Below, piece after piece: positions 29,525-40,015 of a stretch of DNA of 64,000 nt. The number at the start of each line of letters is the position of its first letter. Positions within the stretch are counted from its first letter, which is position 1. Origin of the DNA: Synchiropus splendidus (Eukaryota; Chordata; Actinopteri; Syngnathiformes; Callionymidae). The position numbers and the translations under genes are program-made. Location of the stretch: the NCBI RefSeq assembly GCF_027744825.2, contig NC_071349.1, positions 20,797,001 to 20,861,000 on the forward strand. The letters are read 5' to 3'. Below the pieces are notes generated by a model. The model did no database searches and was not told the DNA's origin. It was given only the letters and a program-made list of their open reading frames with translations.

Positions 29525-29867
29525 CAAGAGTCGGCGGGCGGTGGCAGCGACACAACAGCAGCGCGCGGTGAGTTCTCGAGATCTCTGTTTTCTGTGGCAG
29601 GTTAAAATGTTGTCGGTCATCGCCGCACACACACTCACACAGCAGCCAGCTGTTCCCGTTGACACACGGCCACTTGTCACTTGTTGGTGGACGGGGCTGA
29701 AGAGCGATTGTCTTCTGGCGTCCTGCCAACTCATCAACATTTGTTGATGTTTACTTTGTGCTGATGCTTGTTGACTTCCTTGTGCGCAACAGTCGACATG
29801 TCGGGGTGCCATCCTCCTCATCTCACCAGCTTCTCATCCATCTGTGTTTCAGGAGCAGAGCGGTATC

Positions 29868-31374
29868 ATGGACGTGAGTTCTCCTCCACACACTCATGGC
29901 CTTCACACAGACGACTGCACATGTGGACATATCACTCACCAACCAGGAGGAGGAGCAGTCAGCCATGTTGCTCAAAAGTCAACATCTTTAGAACAACACA
30001 GACAACATTCCAGTTGTCCTCCATGCTGAGCAGTCTCAGCATTTGAGGAGGTCTCATCTGTGCCAGCAGGAACATAAGGTGTGATCCAAAATTGGTGGTT
30101 GACGACAACTCTGATTTGGTTTCCCGCAGCTCTCAGACGCTCTGGGTGGACAGGACCAGCAGAAGCTCTCTGCCGGTATGTGGCCAGATGGGCCATCTTC
30201 TGGATCTGGAGGACCTCCAGGTGGTCACGGGATGTGGCCTGGTCCTCCATCTTCTGGATCTGGAGGACCTCCAGGTGGTCACGGGATGTGGCCTGGTCCT
30301 CCATCTTCTGGATCTGGAGGACCTCCAGGTGGTCAAGGGATGTGGCCTGGTCCTCCATCTTCTGGATCTGGAGGACCTCCAGGTGGTCAAGGGATGTGGC
30401 CTGGTCCTCCATCTTCTGGATCTGGAGGACCTCCAGGTGGTCACGGGATGTGGCCTGGTCCTCCATCTTCTGGATCAGGAGGACCTCCAGGTGGTCACGG
30501 GATGTGGCCTGGTCCTCCATCTTCTGGATCAGGAGGACCTCCAGGTGGTCACGGGATGTGGCCTGGTCCTCCATCTTCTGGATCAGGAGGACCTCCAGGT
30601 GGTCACGGAATGTGGCCTGGTCCTCCATCTTCTGGACCTGGATGTCCTCCAGGTGGCCAAGGAATGTGGCCTGGTCCTCCAGCTTCTGGACCTGGAGGAG
30701 GAATGCGGCCCAGTGCTCCATCTTCTGGACCTGGAGGACATCCAGTGGCACCCCAACAAAACTTGGTGAGGACAGGCTGCTCTGAGGTCGCGCCCCCAGC
30801 TGCCTGTCAAGATGCTGACGTTGTTGTGGTCCACAGAGTGTTCCCTACAATGAGAAGATCCCTGGTGGGTTTCAGAACAACATGCGGATCACCATCAAGG
30901 GAAGAATCAAAGCCGGAGCAGACAGGTGAGTGAGGGGAGGGTCATTCAGGTGTTGAGCGTGACGCTGACGCGCGGCCCGCCGCAGGATCGCGGTGGATCT
31001 GGCGAGCGGCAGCGACATAGCCTTCCACTTCAACCCTCGCTTCAACGAGGGGGGGAGACAGGTGATCGTGAGGAACAGCCGAATTGGGAACAAGTGGGGG
31101 AAGGAGGAGCGCGACCTGTGCAGGTTCCCCTTCGGCGAGGGACGAGACTTCGAGGTGCGACACGATCCTCTCCCCACCTGGTGCATGTTGCTGATGTCAC
31201 ACCATCCCGTTGCAGATGGAGATCCTGTGCAGCGACAGCATGTACAGTGTGAGCGTGGACAGGCGCCCCCTGCTGAAGTACCAGCACCGCATCAAAGACC
31301 TGCGCAGCGTGGACCGGCTGGCCATCACCCGCGACCTCACCTTGACCCAGGTGGAGGTGTCGAAGTCTTACTGA
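29868..31374 (+). CDS. lgals3: Galectin-3 (chimera-type galectin)
   Basis: Beta-galactoside-binding lectin with a repetitive Gly/Pro N-domain and one carbohydrate-recognition domain (CRD). Exon 1 holds only MD (29868-29873), then LSDALGGQDQQKLSAG and a repeat domain of about eleven units based on MWPGPPSSGSGGPPGGHG. The CRD is in the last three exons: SVPYNEKIPGGFQNNMRITI, DIAFHFNPRFNEGGRQVIVR, NKWGKEERDLCRFPFGEGRD and MEILCSDSMYSVSVDRRPLL. It ends TQVEVSKSY at 31374. The sugar-binding signature (HFNPR..N, W..EER) is intact. Phylogenetic position and adjacency to fbxo34 and atg14 support LGALS3. The MWP-type 18-residue repeat differs from the PGAYPG repeats of mammals. Confidence 0.92.
30178..30663 (+). 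repeat. 54-bp coding minisatellite in lgals3
   Basis: Nine 54-bp units in tandem, each coding 18 residues of the form MWPGPPSSGSGGPPGG(H/Q)G, followed by two degenerate shorter units up to about 30760. Units are almost identical at the DNA level, differing mainly at CAC/CAA and TCT/TCA. Neither strand has stops in several frames across the array. Confidence 0.96.
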
Positions 31375-31417
31375 GAGGCCAGGAGGGTCGTGACGGATTT
31401 GTTCTGCTCCACATGTC

Positions 31418-31423
31418 AATAAA
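31418..31423 (+). terminator. Poly(A) signal, lgals3
   Basis: AATAAA about 45 bp after the stop, overlapping a second AATAAA; the 3' UTR is very short. Confidence 0.75.
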
Positions 31424-33435
31424 ATAAATCCTCCTCCCTGTCTGGATCTCTGACCTTTGACCTCAGGCGTCGGAGAAGAGCCTGTGATGACTCTGAAGGA
31501 AGGAGGAGATGACCTGAAGAAGACGGACGGGGACGGAGCAGGAAGTCAAGAAGAAGATGAGGGCTCAGGGAGGCATTGGGGGAGGAAGAGAGGAAGGAAC
31601 TAGAAGAACAGTCTCATTGATCAGGCGATCACAGGCTGATCAGCGATCTGCTGATTGTGTCAGGGGTTGACCTTTGACCTCAGCTGCGAACAAGCTTGGT
31701 TGAGGGACAAAGAGCACCTGTCGTTCACTGAGACGTCGGCGTGACGTCCTGCCCTCCGATGGGGAACACAGACCTGAACAGAGCCAGAAAACACACTGGC
31801 CGTGGAGTGTGTGAGCCCAGAGCAGCTCACACCTAAGGGGACACTCACGTGAGCACGGGGGCTCCAGGGAGGGGCAGTGGACGGTGACCAGCCCCGCGCG
31901 CTTCTGTGACGTCATCGCGGTTGCTCGGACCACATGAAACCCCGCGTTGCCAAATGCTGAACGTCTGGCACGGTGAGGCGCGATGACGTCAGCGGTGACC
32001 TCATAACGCCGCGTCTAGGGCCGGACGTCACCGTCCTCGTCAGTGGAGCCGCGCGGCGCCAGCAGCGCTCCCGCAGAGGTCAGGCTTCAGCCGCGAGCCC
32101 GGAAGTCCGCCGAGAGGGTTGTTGCTGCTGTTACCTGAACAAGCAGCTTCCGGAGGCGAACACAGCGTCCAGCCGCAGGTCAGTGCGCTCGGAGCGAGCT
32201 TCCCGCTTATATCCGCAGCGACAGGGCTGACGAGAGCCGGGGCTGGCGCCTGCTGCCGCGGCTCGGTCGCACCGCGGCTCGGTCGCACCGTGGTTCGCCG
32301 ACGGCTCGTTAGCCCGAAGGCTAGCACAGTTTGCGGAAGTGTGCTGCGGGTCGGGACGGTTGCTCGGGGACCAGGCTCTTGTCGGTTCGGTTGCTTACGA
32401 CCTTACGGACCGTTGTCGTGGTCCTGTTGTGTTTTGGAGCAGCAGCAGCAGCAGCAGCCGCGAGTCAGCTGACGGACTTGCTGTTAGCTTAGCACGTAGC
32501 TCCAGCTGGTGAAGCGAGCTGGTTTCTATTGACGTCATCAAAGCTGTGTCTGCTGTGCATGTTGACCTTTGCCCCCGGGTCAACAATCTGAGAGCACCAG
32601 AGTGCAGGCCCGCTGAGACCCGCGTCCTGCTCCAGTGTCGCGGAGTTGCCCCCCACCTGCAGCCGAGAGTGGAGCCAGTCCGAGTCCCTCTGCCGTGATC
32701 CTCTGGGCCCAGCGAGTGGACGCTGTGGAGAGAGTTGCCCCTCAGCTCCGAGGAGACGAGCGCTTCATCTGCTGCCCATATCCGCTTCAGGACGGTCCGG
32801 CGACCCGGCTCACTGGCCTGCTGGACACAGGGCTTTGACTCGTGGGACTCTGTGAGGTCAACACCAACCCAGTGGAGTTTGCTTTAAGACTGGATTCCCC
32901 CCGGAGGTTGGGTTCTGTTGAGGGCGCGCTGCAGGGCCAGTGTACGAGTCCACTGCCACCACATAAGTCGTCTCATCGGCGTTTGAGGTGACAACTGAGC
33001 CTTGGTTGACTTGGTCACTCTCAACCAGCAGTCCTGGACATGCCGCCCCCAGCTGGCCGGAGTGGGTACTGACTTGTGTGAAGTGGCACAGCGGGGGGTG
33101 GGGGGGGTCAGACGCCAGTCGCTGTGTGGAAGTGTGTGCGCACGTGAACAGAAACCAGTCTGGTGAGTTGTTCGTGTTTCAACTGGTTAGATTGACTGCA
33201 GTTCCCTCCCTAAGTGTGTGTGTGTGTGTGTGGTTTCCCTCCAGCGTTGTGTCCCTCAACACCTGAGAGATGTGACAGAGACGGATCCAGAGGAGCTGCC
33301 ACTCAAGACTTTGTGGTGAGTTAGCCCCGCCCACTCGCAAGACTGCTCAGGTGTGCAGGTGGTGTGGATGTTGTGAGGTCCCACGGAGAAGAAGGTGCCC
33401 AGCCAAACATCTCAGCAGTTGTGACACGCTGACTG

Positions 33436-33437
33436 TG

Positions 33438-33517
<80 letters not shown>
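33436..33517. repeat. (CT)n(CA)n microsatellite upstream of the fbxo34 coding exon
   Basis: Short CT run followed by about 70 bp of pure CA, in the intron just before the fbxo34 coding exon. Confidence 0.95.
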
Positions 33518-33519
<2 letters not shown>

Positions 33520-33582
33520 GGTCACTGGGAGCCTCGCGTCTCTAACCCGCTTCCTCCCTGACCCTCAGGACCTGAGCCCATC

Positions 33583-34905
33583 ATGCACCTGAAGCCGTGT
33601 CAGAGTCTGGTGCGCCCTGCTGGAGTCCAGCCGTCGGTGCAGCGCAGCGCCGCGTACGCGAGCCAGCCGGGGGCGCTGGTGAGGACCTGCAGCCGTAGCT
33701 ATGGCAGCACGCTCGGCGGCCACGCCGACTGCAGGACCAGTCTGTTCCGAGATGACGAAGCGCTGCTGGACCTCTGGACCGTCATCAAGCCTGGACACGT
33801 GCGGGAGAAGATCGCCATCTTCGCAGCGGACGTCGCCGGCGGACTGGATCCGTTCTCGGACCGCGTCTCTGCGCCGCGTGCCACCAAAGCCAAAGGACGC
33901 TGGGAGCAAGCCATCAACGCCAAGAGGCGCCGGAGGTCTGGCCTCCAGGACCCTCAGCCGCCGGCGTGGGGGCGGGGCCTCGCCGAGACGGCAGAGGACA
34001 AGGTGTCGGTGGGCAAGATGGTGGCGTTTCTGGAGCGGCAAGTCAGCCAGCAGCAGACTGGAACCAAAGTCGTGCTCACCGTCCAGAAGAACGAGTGCAG
34101 GGACAGGTCCGAGGTCAAGGGGGAGGAGCCTGCCAGCGTCAGCGTGTCCAACATGGTGGCCAGGCTGGAGTCTGAGTGTCTGCGGCGGCGCTCCACGGGA
34201 GACCTGTCCAGGAGCAACAGCCTGAGGAGGAGCGTGGGCCGGGTCCTGCTGGCCGTGGTGGACCAGGCCGCGACCCCCCCGACCCCAGACGCATCCGCGG
34301 CCCGGCCCAGTACCGAGGCGGAGGAGCCGCCTCCCGGTCTGCTCTTCCTGCCGCCGGCCGGCCCGCCCCGCCTCTCGTGCAGCCAATCGGAGCGCAGGGC
34401 TGAGACCCAGCAGGGCGGCGCGCGACTGCTGCTGCGGCGGGTGTCGGCGTCGCAGGACTTCCTGGACAAGCGTCAGCGGCTGCAGCGGCTCCTGGAGCCG
34501 CAGCCCTTCCTCAGCGTGCTGCCGCTGCACCTGCTGGTCCAGATCTTCCAGCTGCTGCCCACCCAGAGCCTGGCGGCGCTGCAGTGCACGTGTCACTACT
34601 TCAAGTTCGTCATCCAGACCTACGGCATCCGGCCGGCCGACTCGCTGTGGGTGTCGGACCCCCGTTACCGTGACGACCCTTGCAAGCAGTGCAAGAAGCG
34701 CTACGGCCGCGGCGACGTGTCGCTGTGCCGCTGGCACCACAAGCCCTACTGCCAGGCGCTGCCCTACGGACCCGGCTACTGGATGTGCTGCCACGAGGTG
34801 CGGCGCGAGGCGCCCGGCTGCAACGTGGGTCTCCACGACAACCGCTGGGTCCCCGCCTTCCACAGCATCACCGTGCCCATCTACCGCCGCCTCGCCCGGC
34901 CCTAG
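33583..34905 (+). CDS. fbxo34: F-box only protein 34 (FBXO34)
   Basis: Putative substrate receptor of an SCF ubiquitin ligase. The whole 440-residue frame is one exon, as in other vertebrates. It starts MHLKPCQSLVRP, keeps the family motifs LLDLWTVIKPGHVREKIAIF, VSNMVARLESECLRRRSTGD and LSRSNSLRRSVGRVLLAV, and then has the F-box (LPLHLLVQIFQLLPTQSLAA, LQCTCHYFKFVIQTYGIRPA). A conserved Cys/His-rich tail follows (DDPCKQCKKRYGRGDVSLCR, PYCQALPYGPGYWMCC). Human FBXO34 has about 711 residues, so the linker between the N-terminal motifs and the F-box is much shorter here. The frame is intact. Confidence 0.93.
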   Translation: MHLKPCQSLVRPAGVQPSVQRSAAYASQPGALVRTCSRSYGSTLGGHADCRTSLFRDDEALLDLWTVIKPGHVREKIAIFAADVAGGLDPFSDRVSAPRATKAKGRWEQAINAKRRRRSGLQDPQPPAWGRGLAETAEDKVSVGKMVAFLERQVSQQQTGTKVVLTVQKNECRDRSEVKGEEPASVSVSNMVARLESECLRRRSTGDLSRSNSLRRSVGRVLLAVVDQAATPPTPDASAARPSTEAEEPPPGLLFLPPAGPPRLSCSQSERRAETQQGGARLLLRRVSASQDFLDKRQRLQRLLEPQPFLSVLPLHLLVQIFQLLPTQSLAALQCTCHYFKFVIQTYGIRPADSLWVSDPRYRDDPCKQCKKRYGRGDVSLCRWHHKPYCQALPYGPGYWMCCHEVRREAPGCNVGLHDNRWVPAFHSITVPIYRRLARP

Positions 34906-35240
34906 CGTTCCCGTGGTAACGGACCGCATCGAGCTGGTTTGGAGAGCCGTAACCTGAGCTCGGATGACGCCATCCTTCCAGATGACGCGTCGGTCGGCAG
35001 TCACCACGGCAACATGCACCTTGTTTACCATTGCACATATGAGTGGCGGCGAGATAATCATGAGGGGAAACTGCAATAATCACAGGGGAAAAAAAGTGAT
35101 TTTTTTTTTTTTTTTTTAAGCTCGTTTCTGACAAGAGTTGAATAAAGTTTTCTTTGTTGCTTTGGATAAAAAACAAGACGCTTTCCTTTTCAATAAAAGC
35201 GTTTGAAAAACGGAACCTGACTGCAGTGGCGGCGCGGCGC
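34906..35240. other. Convergent 3' region of fbxo34 and jmjd7
   Basis: 335 bp separate the two stop codons. It includes a poly(T) run (35100-35117) and the fbxo34 AATAAA (35141-35146). No clear minus-strand AATAAA for jmjd7 was seen. Confidence 0.6.
35141..35146 (+). terminator. Poly(A) signal, fbxo34
   Basis: AATAAA 236 bp after the fbxo34 stop; another AATAAA lies at about 35192. Confidence 0.7.
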
Positions 35241-36883
<1,643 letters not shown>

Positions 36884-37330
36884 GACGCTCGATCGCGGAT
36901 GAGTCGGCGACGCCTCACAACGACGTGCTGCTTTGTTTGCCTCCAGGGCGCAGGCGCAGACGTGATCCGACACGCAGGGCGCGTCCCCTGCTGGCGGGCG
37001 GCTCGAGTGCGGCACATTAACCGAGTCCCTCCACGAGAGGGAGACAGAGGCGAGCGCGCGCACGATGTGTCCTCGCTTTACTGAACGTCGGCGAGGCTCG
37101 ACGATGACGTTTCATTCGTGCCGTGTGGCACATGATGGAGCCGAGACCGCGGCCCGGTTCGGGGTCCGGGGTGGAGCAGCGGCTCCAGCCTGCGATGGCG
37201 ACAGCACAGAAAGTGTGGTCCAGGTGGGACCCTCGCTCGCGGCCGTGGGTCTGGGACGCGTCAGCCGCGGGTGTCCTGCGTGAGCGTCTCATCAGTGTGA
37301 TCGCCGTCAGCTGCGTCCTGAGCAGGCGTC
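36884..37330. promoter_or_regulatory. Bidirectional promoter region jmjd7/tbpl2
   Basis: The start codons of the divergent genes are only 447 bp apart. The segment is CpG-rich and must contain both 5' UTRs and core promoters. No TATA box was obvious on either strand. Confidence 0.6.
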
Positions 37331-38784
37331 ATGGACGAGCTGGCGCTGGAGCGCTACTTTGACGATTCCATCGCAAACGTGAGTCCGTGTCCGCGCGGGT
37401 GCCCGCCGGACGCTCCGGTCGGGTGTGGACCTCATCCTCCGGTGTCTCCTCAGGACTCTGGCTTCACGGCGGAGGAGGGTCTCCGCAGTCCCTCACAGCC
37501 GGACCCGGACCCTCCACAGAAACCTGGAGACGACAAAGAAGCCGATGATCTGGACCTGAGTTTTCTGCCAGATGAGCTCAGCACTCAAGAGGATGCGGGT
37601 GTGAGAGGGGTCCGCGATGGGGGGGGGCACCTTGACACCAGGTCAACCTGTCTCTCTTGGACAATGCAGGTGAGGCGTCACCGAGCCAAGGTTTGGACCT
37701 GCACATGGACCAGGATAGTGGGATCTTCCCCCAAAGTTCAGCAGATAAAGCAGAGTCCTGGCAGGGCCCACCGGACTCCGCAGCCACCAGGACCCCGACC
37801 ACATCAGGCCCAGTCTCCTGCTCAACAGCTCCGGGTTCCGGCACCTTCTGTCCCATGACCCCCATGACCCCCATGACCCCCGTGACCGAGCGGTCTGGAA
37901 TCATTCCTCAGCTGCAGTAAGTGACCAGCCCAAGCGCACGGTTGCCACGGTGACGACTGTGTGTGTAGGAACATCGTCTCCACGGTGAACCTGGGTTGTC
38001 CTCTGAACCTCAAGTTCATCGCTCTCCAGGCCAGAAACGCTGAGTACAACCCCAAGGTACTGAACGCGCTTGTGGGGGGCGGATCCCGCTTGAGAGATCG
38101 GAAGTTCAGTTCGGCCATGTCACGTGACATTGGCCATTGTTGTTGCAGCGCTTCGCTGCCGTCATCATGAGGATCCGGGAGCCTCGCACCACAGCGCTGA
38201 TCTTCAGCTCGGGGAAGATGGTCTGTACCGGAGCCAAGAGGTCGGTGCAGCCTCCCGGTGTCCCGTCTGGGTGGCGCCCTGCTGACGTGACATCTGCGTG
38301 TCCGCCAGCGAGGAGCAGTCGCGGCTAGCCAGCAGGAAGTACGCCCGCGTGGTCCAGAAGCTCGGCTTCCCCGCCCGCTTCATGGACTTCAAGATCCAGA
38401 ACATGGTGGCGAGCTGCGACGTGTTCTTCCCCATCAGACTGGAAGGACTGGTTCTGACCCACCAGCAGTTCAGCAGGTGGGAGGCCTGGCAGCGGGGGGC
38501 GCCACTCACAACTGAACTTTTCTCATTGATTGTTGCCTACGTTCCGCTTCAGCTACGAGCCCGAGCTGTTCCCGGGTCTCATCTACCGGATGGTGAAGCC
38601 TCGCATCGTGCTGCTGATCTTCGTGTCGGGGAAGGTCGTCCTGACTGGTGAGTCCTCGCCTTCAGCAGGTGGCGCCACCTGACCCGCCGACCCGTGTCCT
38701 GCTGCAGGAGCCAAAGAGCGCGGCGAGATCTACGAAGCCTTCGAGAACATTTATCCCATCCTGAGAGGCTTCAGAAAGCAGTGA
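37331..38784 (+). CDS. tbpl2: TATA-box-binding protein-like 2 (TBPL2/TRF3)
   Basis: Vertebrate-specific TBP paralog that supports transcription in oocytes. Exon 1 (37331-37379) gives [16 protein letters not shown], and exon 2 (from about 37454) [20 protein letters not shown] and [20 protein letters not shown]. Exon 3 carries [20 protein letters not shown]; its donor splits the codon so that LQ joins [20 protein letters not shown]. The core has [52 protein letters not shown] and [20 protein letters not shown]. It ends [12 protein letters not shown]. Both TBP-fold repeats are complete. [11 protein letters not shown] and the place beside atg14 favour TBPL2 over TBP; the short, non-glutamine N-domain also fits TBPL2. 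Confidence 0.92.
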
Positions 38785-39330
38785 GCCGCCGTGACAGCCA
38801 CCGACACGCCTTGATTGATTTGTTGGAGAGACGTGATGTTGTCAGCCCAGACTTTTCTACTTGAGTTGGTTGTGTTTTCCGTTGAGTCTGAGTTCAAACG
38901 TGAGTGTCTGGATTAAAAGTGACAGCAGCGTGTAGCAAAGTAGGACACCAGAAGGTCCTTCTCCTTCTTCCAGACCATAGACCTCCACTGGAGCAGGAGG
39001 TGTGCTCACGTGAGCCGTCCGTCTCAGAGGAGCACGGTTCGCATCTGGAGCACCCTGCATGGAAAGCAATGTACTCGAAGAACACGTGAGCATACGTGCG
39101 CGGACTTCAAACACAGTGTCCAAAGGTGCACTTCTCTCAGGGCTCATAGTACACTGTTGAACACAGGTGTTTGTGCTGAGCGCCGGATTCCAGTGAGCCG
39201 CGGGTGAAGAAGCTCGGCTCGCGCTCACCGCTTCACTCTTGTCTTCCGAATCGCTTGTTTCTACACGGACACTTGAGGCGTGCGCACACAGCTCGTTTCA
39301 GAACACGGCGAGCGAAGCGTCACGAAGCGG
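38785..39330. other. tbpl2 3' UTR and downstream intergenic DNA
   Basis: An ATTAAA at 38912-38917 is a plausible tbpl2 poly(A) signal. Beyond it I see no exon; the last part merges into the inverted repeat. Confidence 0.5.
38912..38917 (+). terminator. Poly(A) signal variant, tbpl2
   Basis: ATTAAA 128 bp after the tbpl2 stop codon; no AATAAA is nearer. Confidence 0.5.
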
Positions 39331-39430
39331 TGTCACTGCCCTATTTGTTTCTTCATCCTGTTTTGCTTCCAGGGCTCAGGGTCATGACGTCATTTCCTGT
39401 CCGCACATTGGTATTTCAAGACGTCATTTC
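39331..39430 (-). repeat. CRE-bearing repeat family, copy 1 (left inverted arm)
   Basis: Carries GCCCTATTTGTTTCTTCATC, GTTTTGCTTCCAGGGCTCAG, TGACGTCA at 39385-39392 and GGTATTTCAAGACGTC. It is the reverse complement of copy 2 at 39665-39770 and of copy 3 at 46868-46980. Confidence 0.8.
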
Positions 39431-39439
39431 CTGAGTATA

Positions 39440-39660
39440 CACTCATATTAACTGAGGCCTCGGAGGCAAGATAGGAAACTGCATGCAAATTACACAGAAA
39501 GATCCAATTATTTCATCTGAAATCTTGAAATATCTGAATTGTTGAATACAAGTCAAATGTAGTGATATACATGTATATAATAAGGTTAAAATACAGTTAA
39601 TACGTCGGCGTAGAGGCGCAGCGTAATGACGTTGCTCATTTTATTCTAATTTATGTGTCA
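39440..39660. other. AT-rich spacer between inverted repeat arms
   Basis: AT-rich stretch between copies 1 and 2, unlike the GC-rich surroundings. It has no coding frame and may be the internal part of the mobile element. Confidence 0.45.
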
Positions 39661-39664
39661 AGCA

Positions 39665-39770
39665 GCTGCACCCATGTGCGCATGCGGACAGGAAATGACG
39701 TCATAAGCCTGAGCCCTGGAAGCAAAACGGGATGAAGAAGCAAATAGGGCAGTGACAGTGACAACAAGCG
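39665..39770 (+). repeat. CRE-bearing repeat family, copy 2 (right inverted arm)
   Basis: Contains GTGCGCATGCGGACAGGAAA, TGACGTCA at 39696-39703, GAGCCCTGGAAGCAAAACGG and GATGAAGAAGCAAATAGGGC. It ends about 245 bp upstream of the atg14 start codon. Confidence 0.8.
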
Positions 39771-40015
39771 GTGACACCGGAGTCCGAGGGAGCCGGCACA
39801 AGAGTCCGAAGGAAGCCGAACCGAGCCGAGCCACCGGAAGCGCCGCCCACTGCGGTGACGTCACAGCAAAAACAAAGCTTCACGCGTTTCCGAGTTCACC
39901 GGAAGTGTCTGCTGTGGCTGTAAACAAACACGTCGGGGCCCAACGGGACACATCGACACGGCCTGAAGAGCGAACGACTCTCCGCCTGGTTCCGAGCCCG
40001 TCTACACCGCTGAGC
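39771..40015 (+). promoter_or_regulatory. atg14 promoter and 5' UTR region
   Basis: Segment between the repeat and the atg14 ATG. A second perfect CRE, TGACGTCA, lies at 39856-39863. No TATA box was seen. Confidence 0.45.

Larger units (their letters stand above)
28656..29867. other. ttc9 3' UTR and ttc9-lgals3 intergenic region
   Basis: The ttc9 3' UTR runs to the poly(A) signal at 28956. A second AATAAA lies near 29035. Copy F of the dispersed element and a short CT/CA microsatellite (29491-29524) follow. The stretch next to 29867 should hold the lgals3 promoter and 5' UTR; the ATG-bearing exon follows the acceptor TTTCAG near 29852. Confidence 0.5.
31375..33582. other. lgals3 3' end and fbxo34 5' non-coding region
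   Basis: The lgals3 poly(A) signal lies at 31418. A CpG-rich block at about 31900-32480, with a donor-like GTCAGTGCG after CCGCAG near 32178, is the probable fbxo34 promoter and non-coding first exon. A CT/CA microsatellite sits at 33436-33517, just before the coding exon's acceptor CCCTCAG (about 33569). Open frames in this stretch show no family similarity. Confidence 0.5.

Noticed and set aside
30178..30760. CRISPR-like regular repeat array
   Set aside because: Direct tandem repeats without spacers, inside a vertebrate coding exon.
29972..30785. Antisense and alternate-frame 18-residue repeat proteins over lgals3
   Set aside because: Shadows of the 54-bp coding repeat; only the MWPGPP frame joins the galectin domain through canonical splice sites.
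31640..31933. Minus-strand 97-residue frame
   Set aside because: No similarity, no splice context and biased composition; lies in non-coding DNA upstream of fbxo34.
37331..38784. TBP rather than TBPL2
   Set aside because: It lacks the polyglutamine N-domain, has [11 protein letters not shown], and sits beside atg14 and near fbxo34 as TBPL2 does in human.
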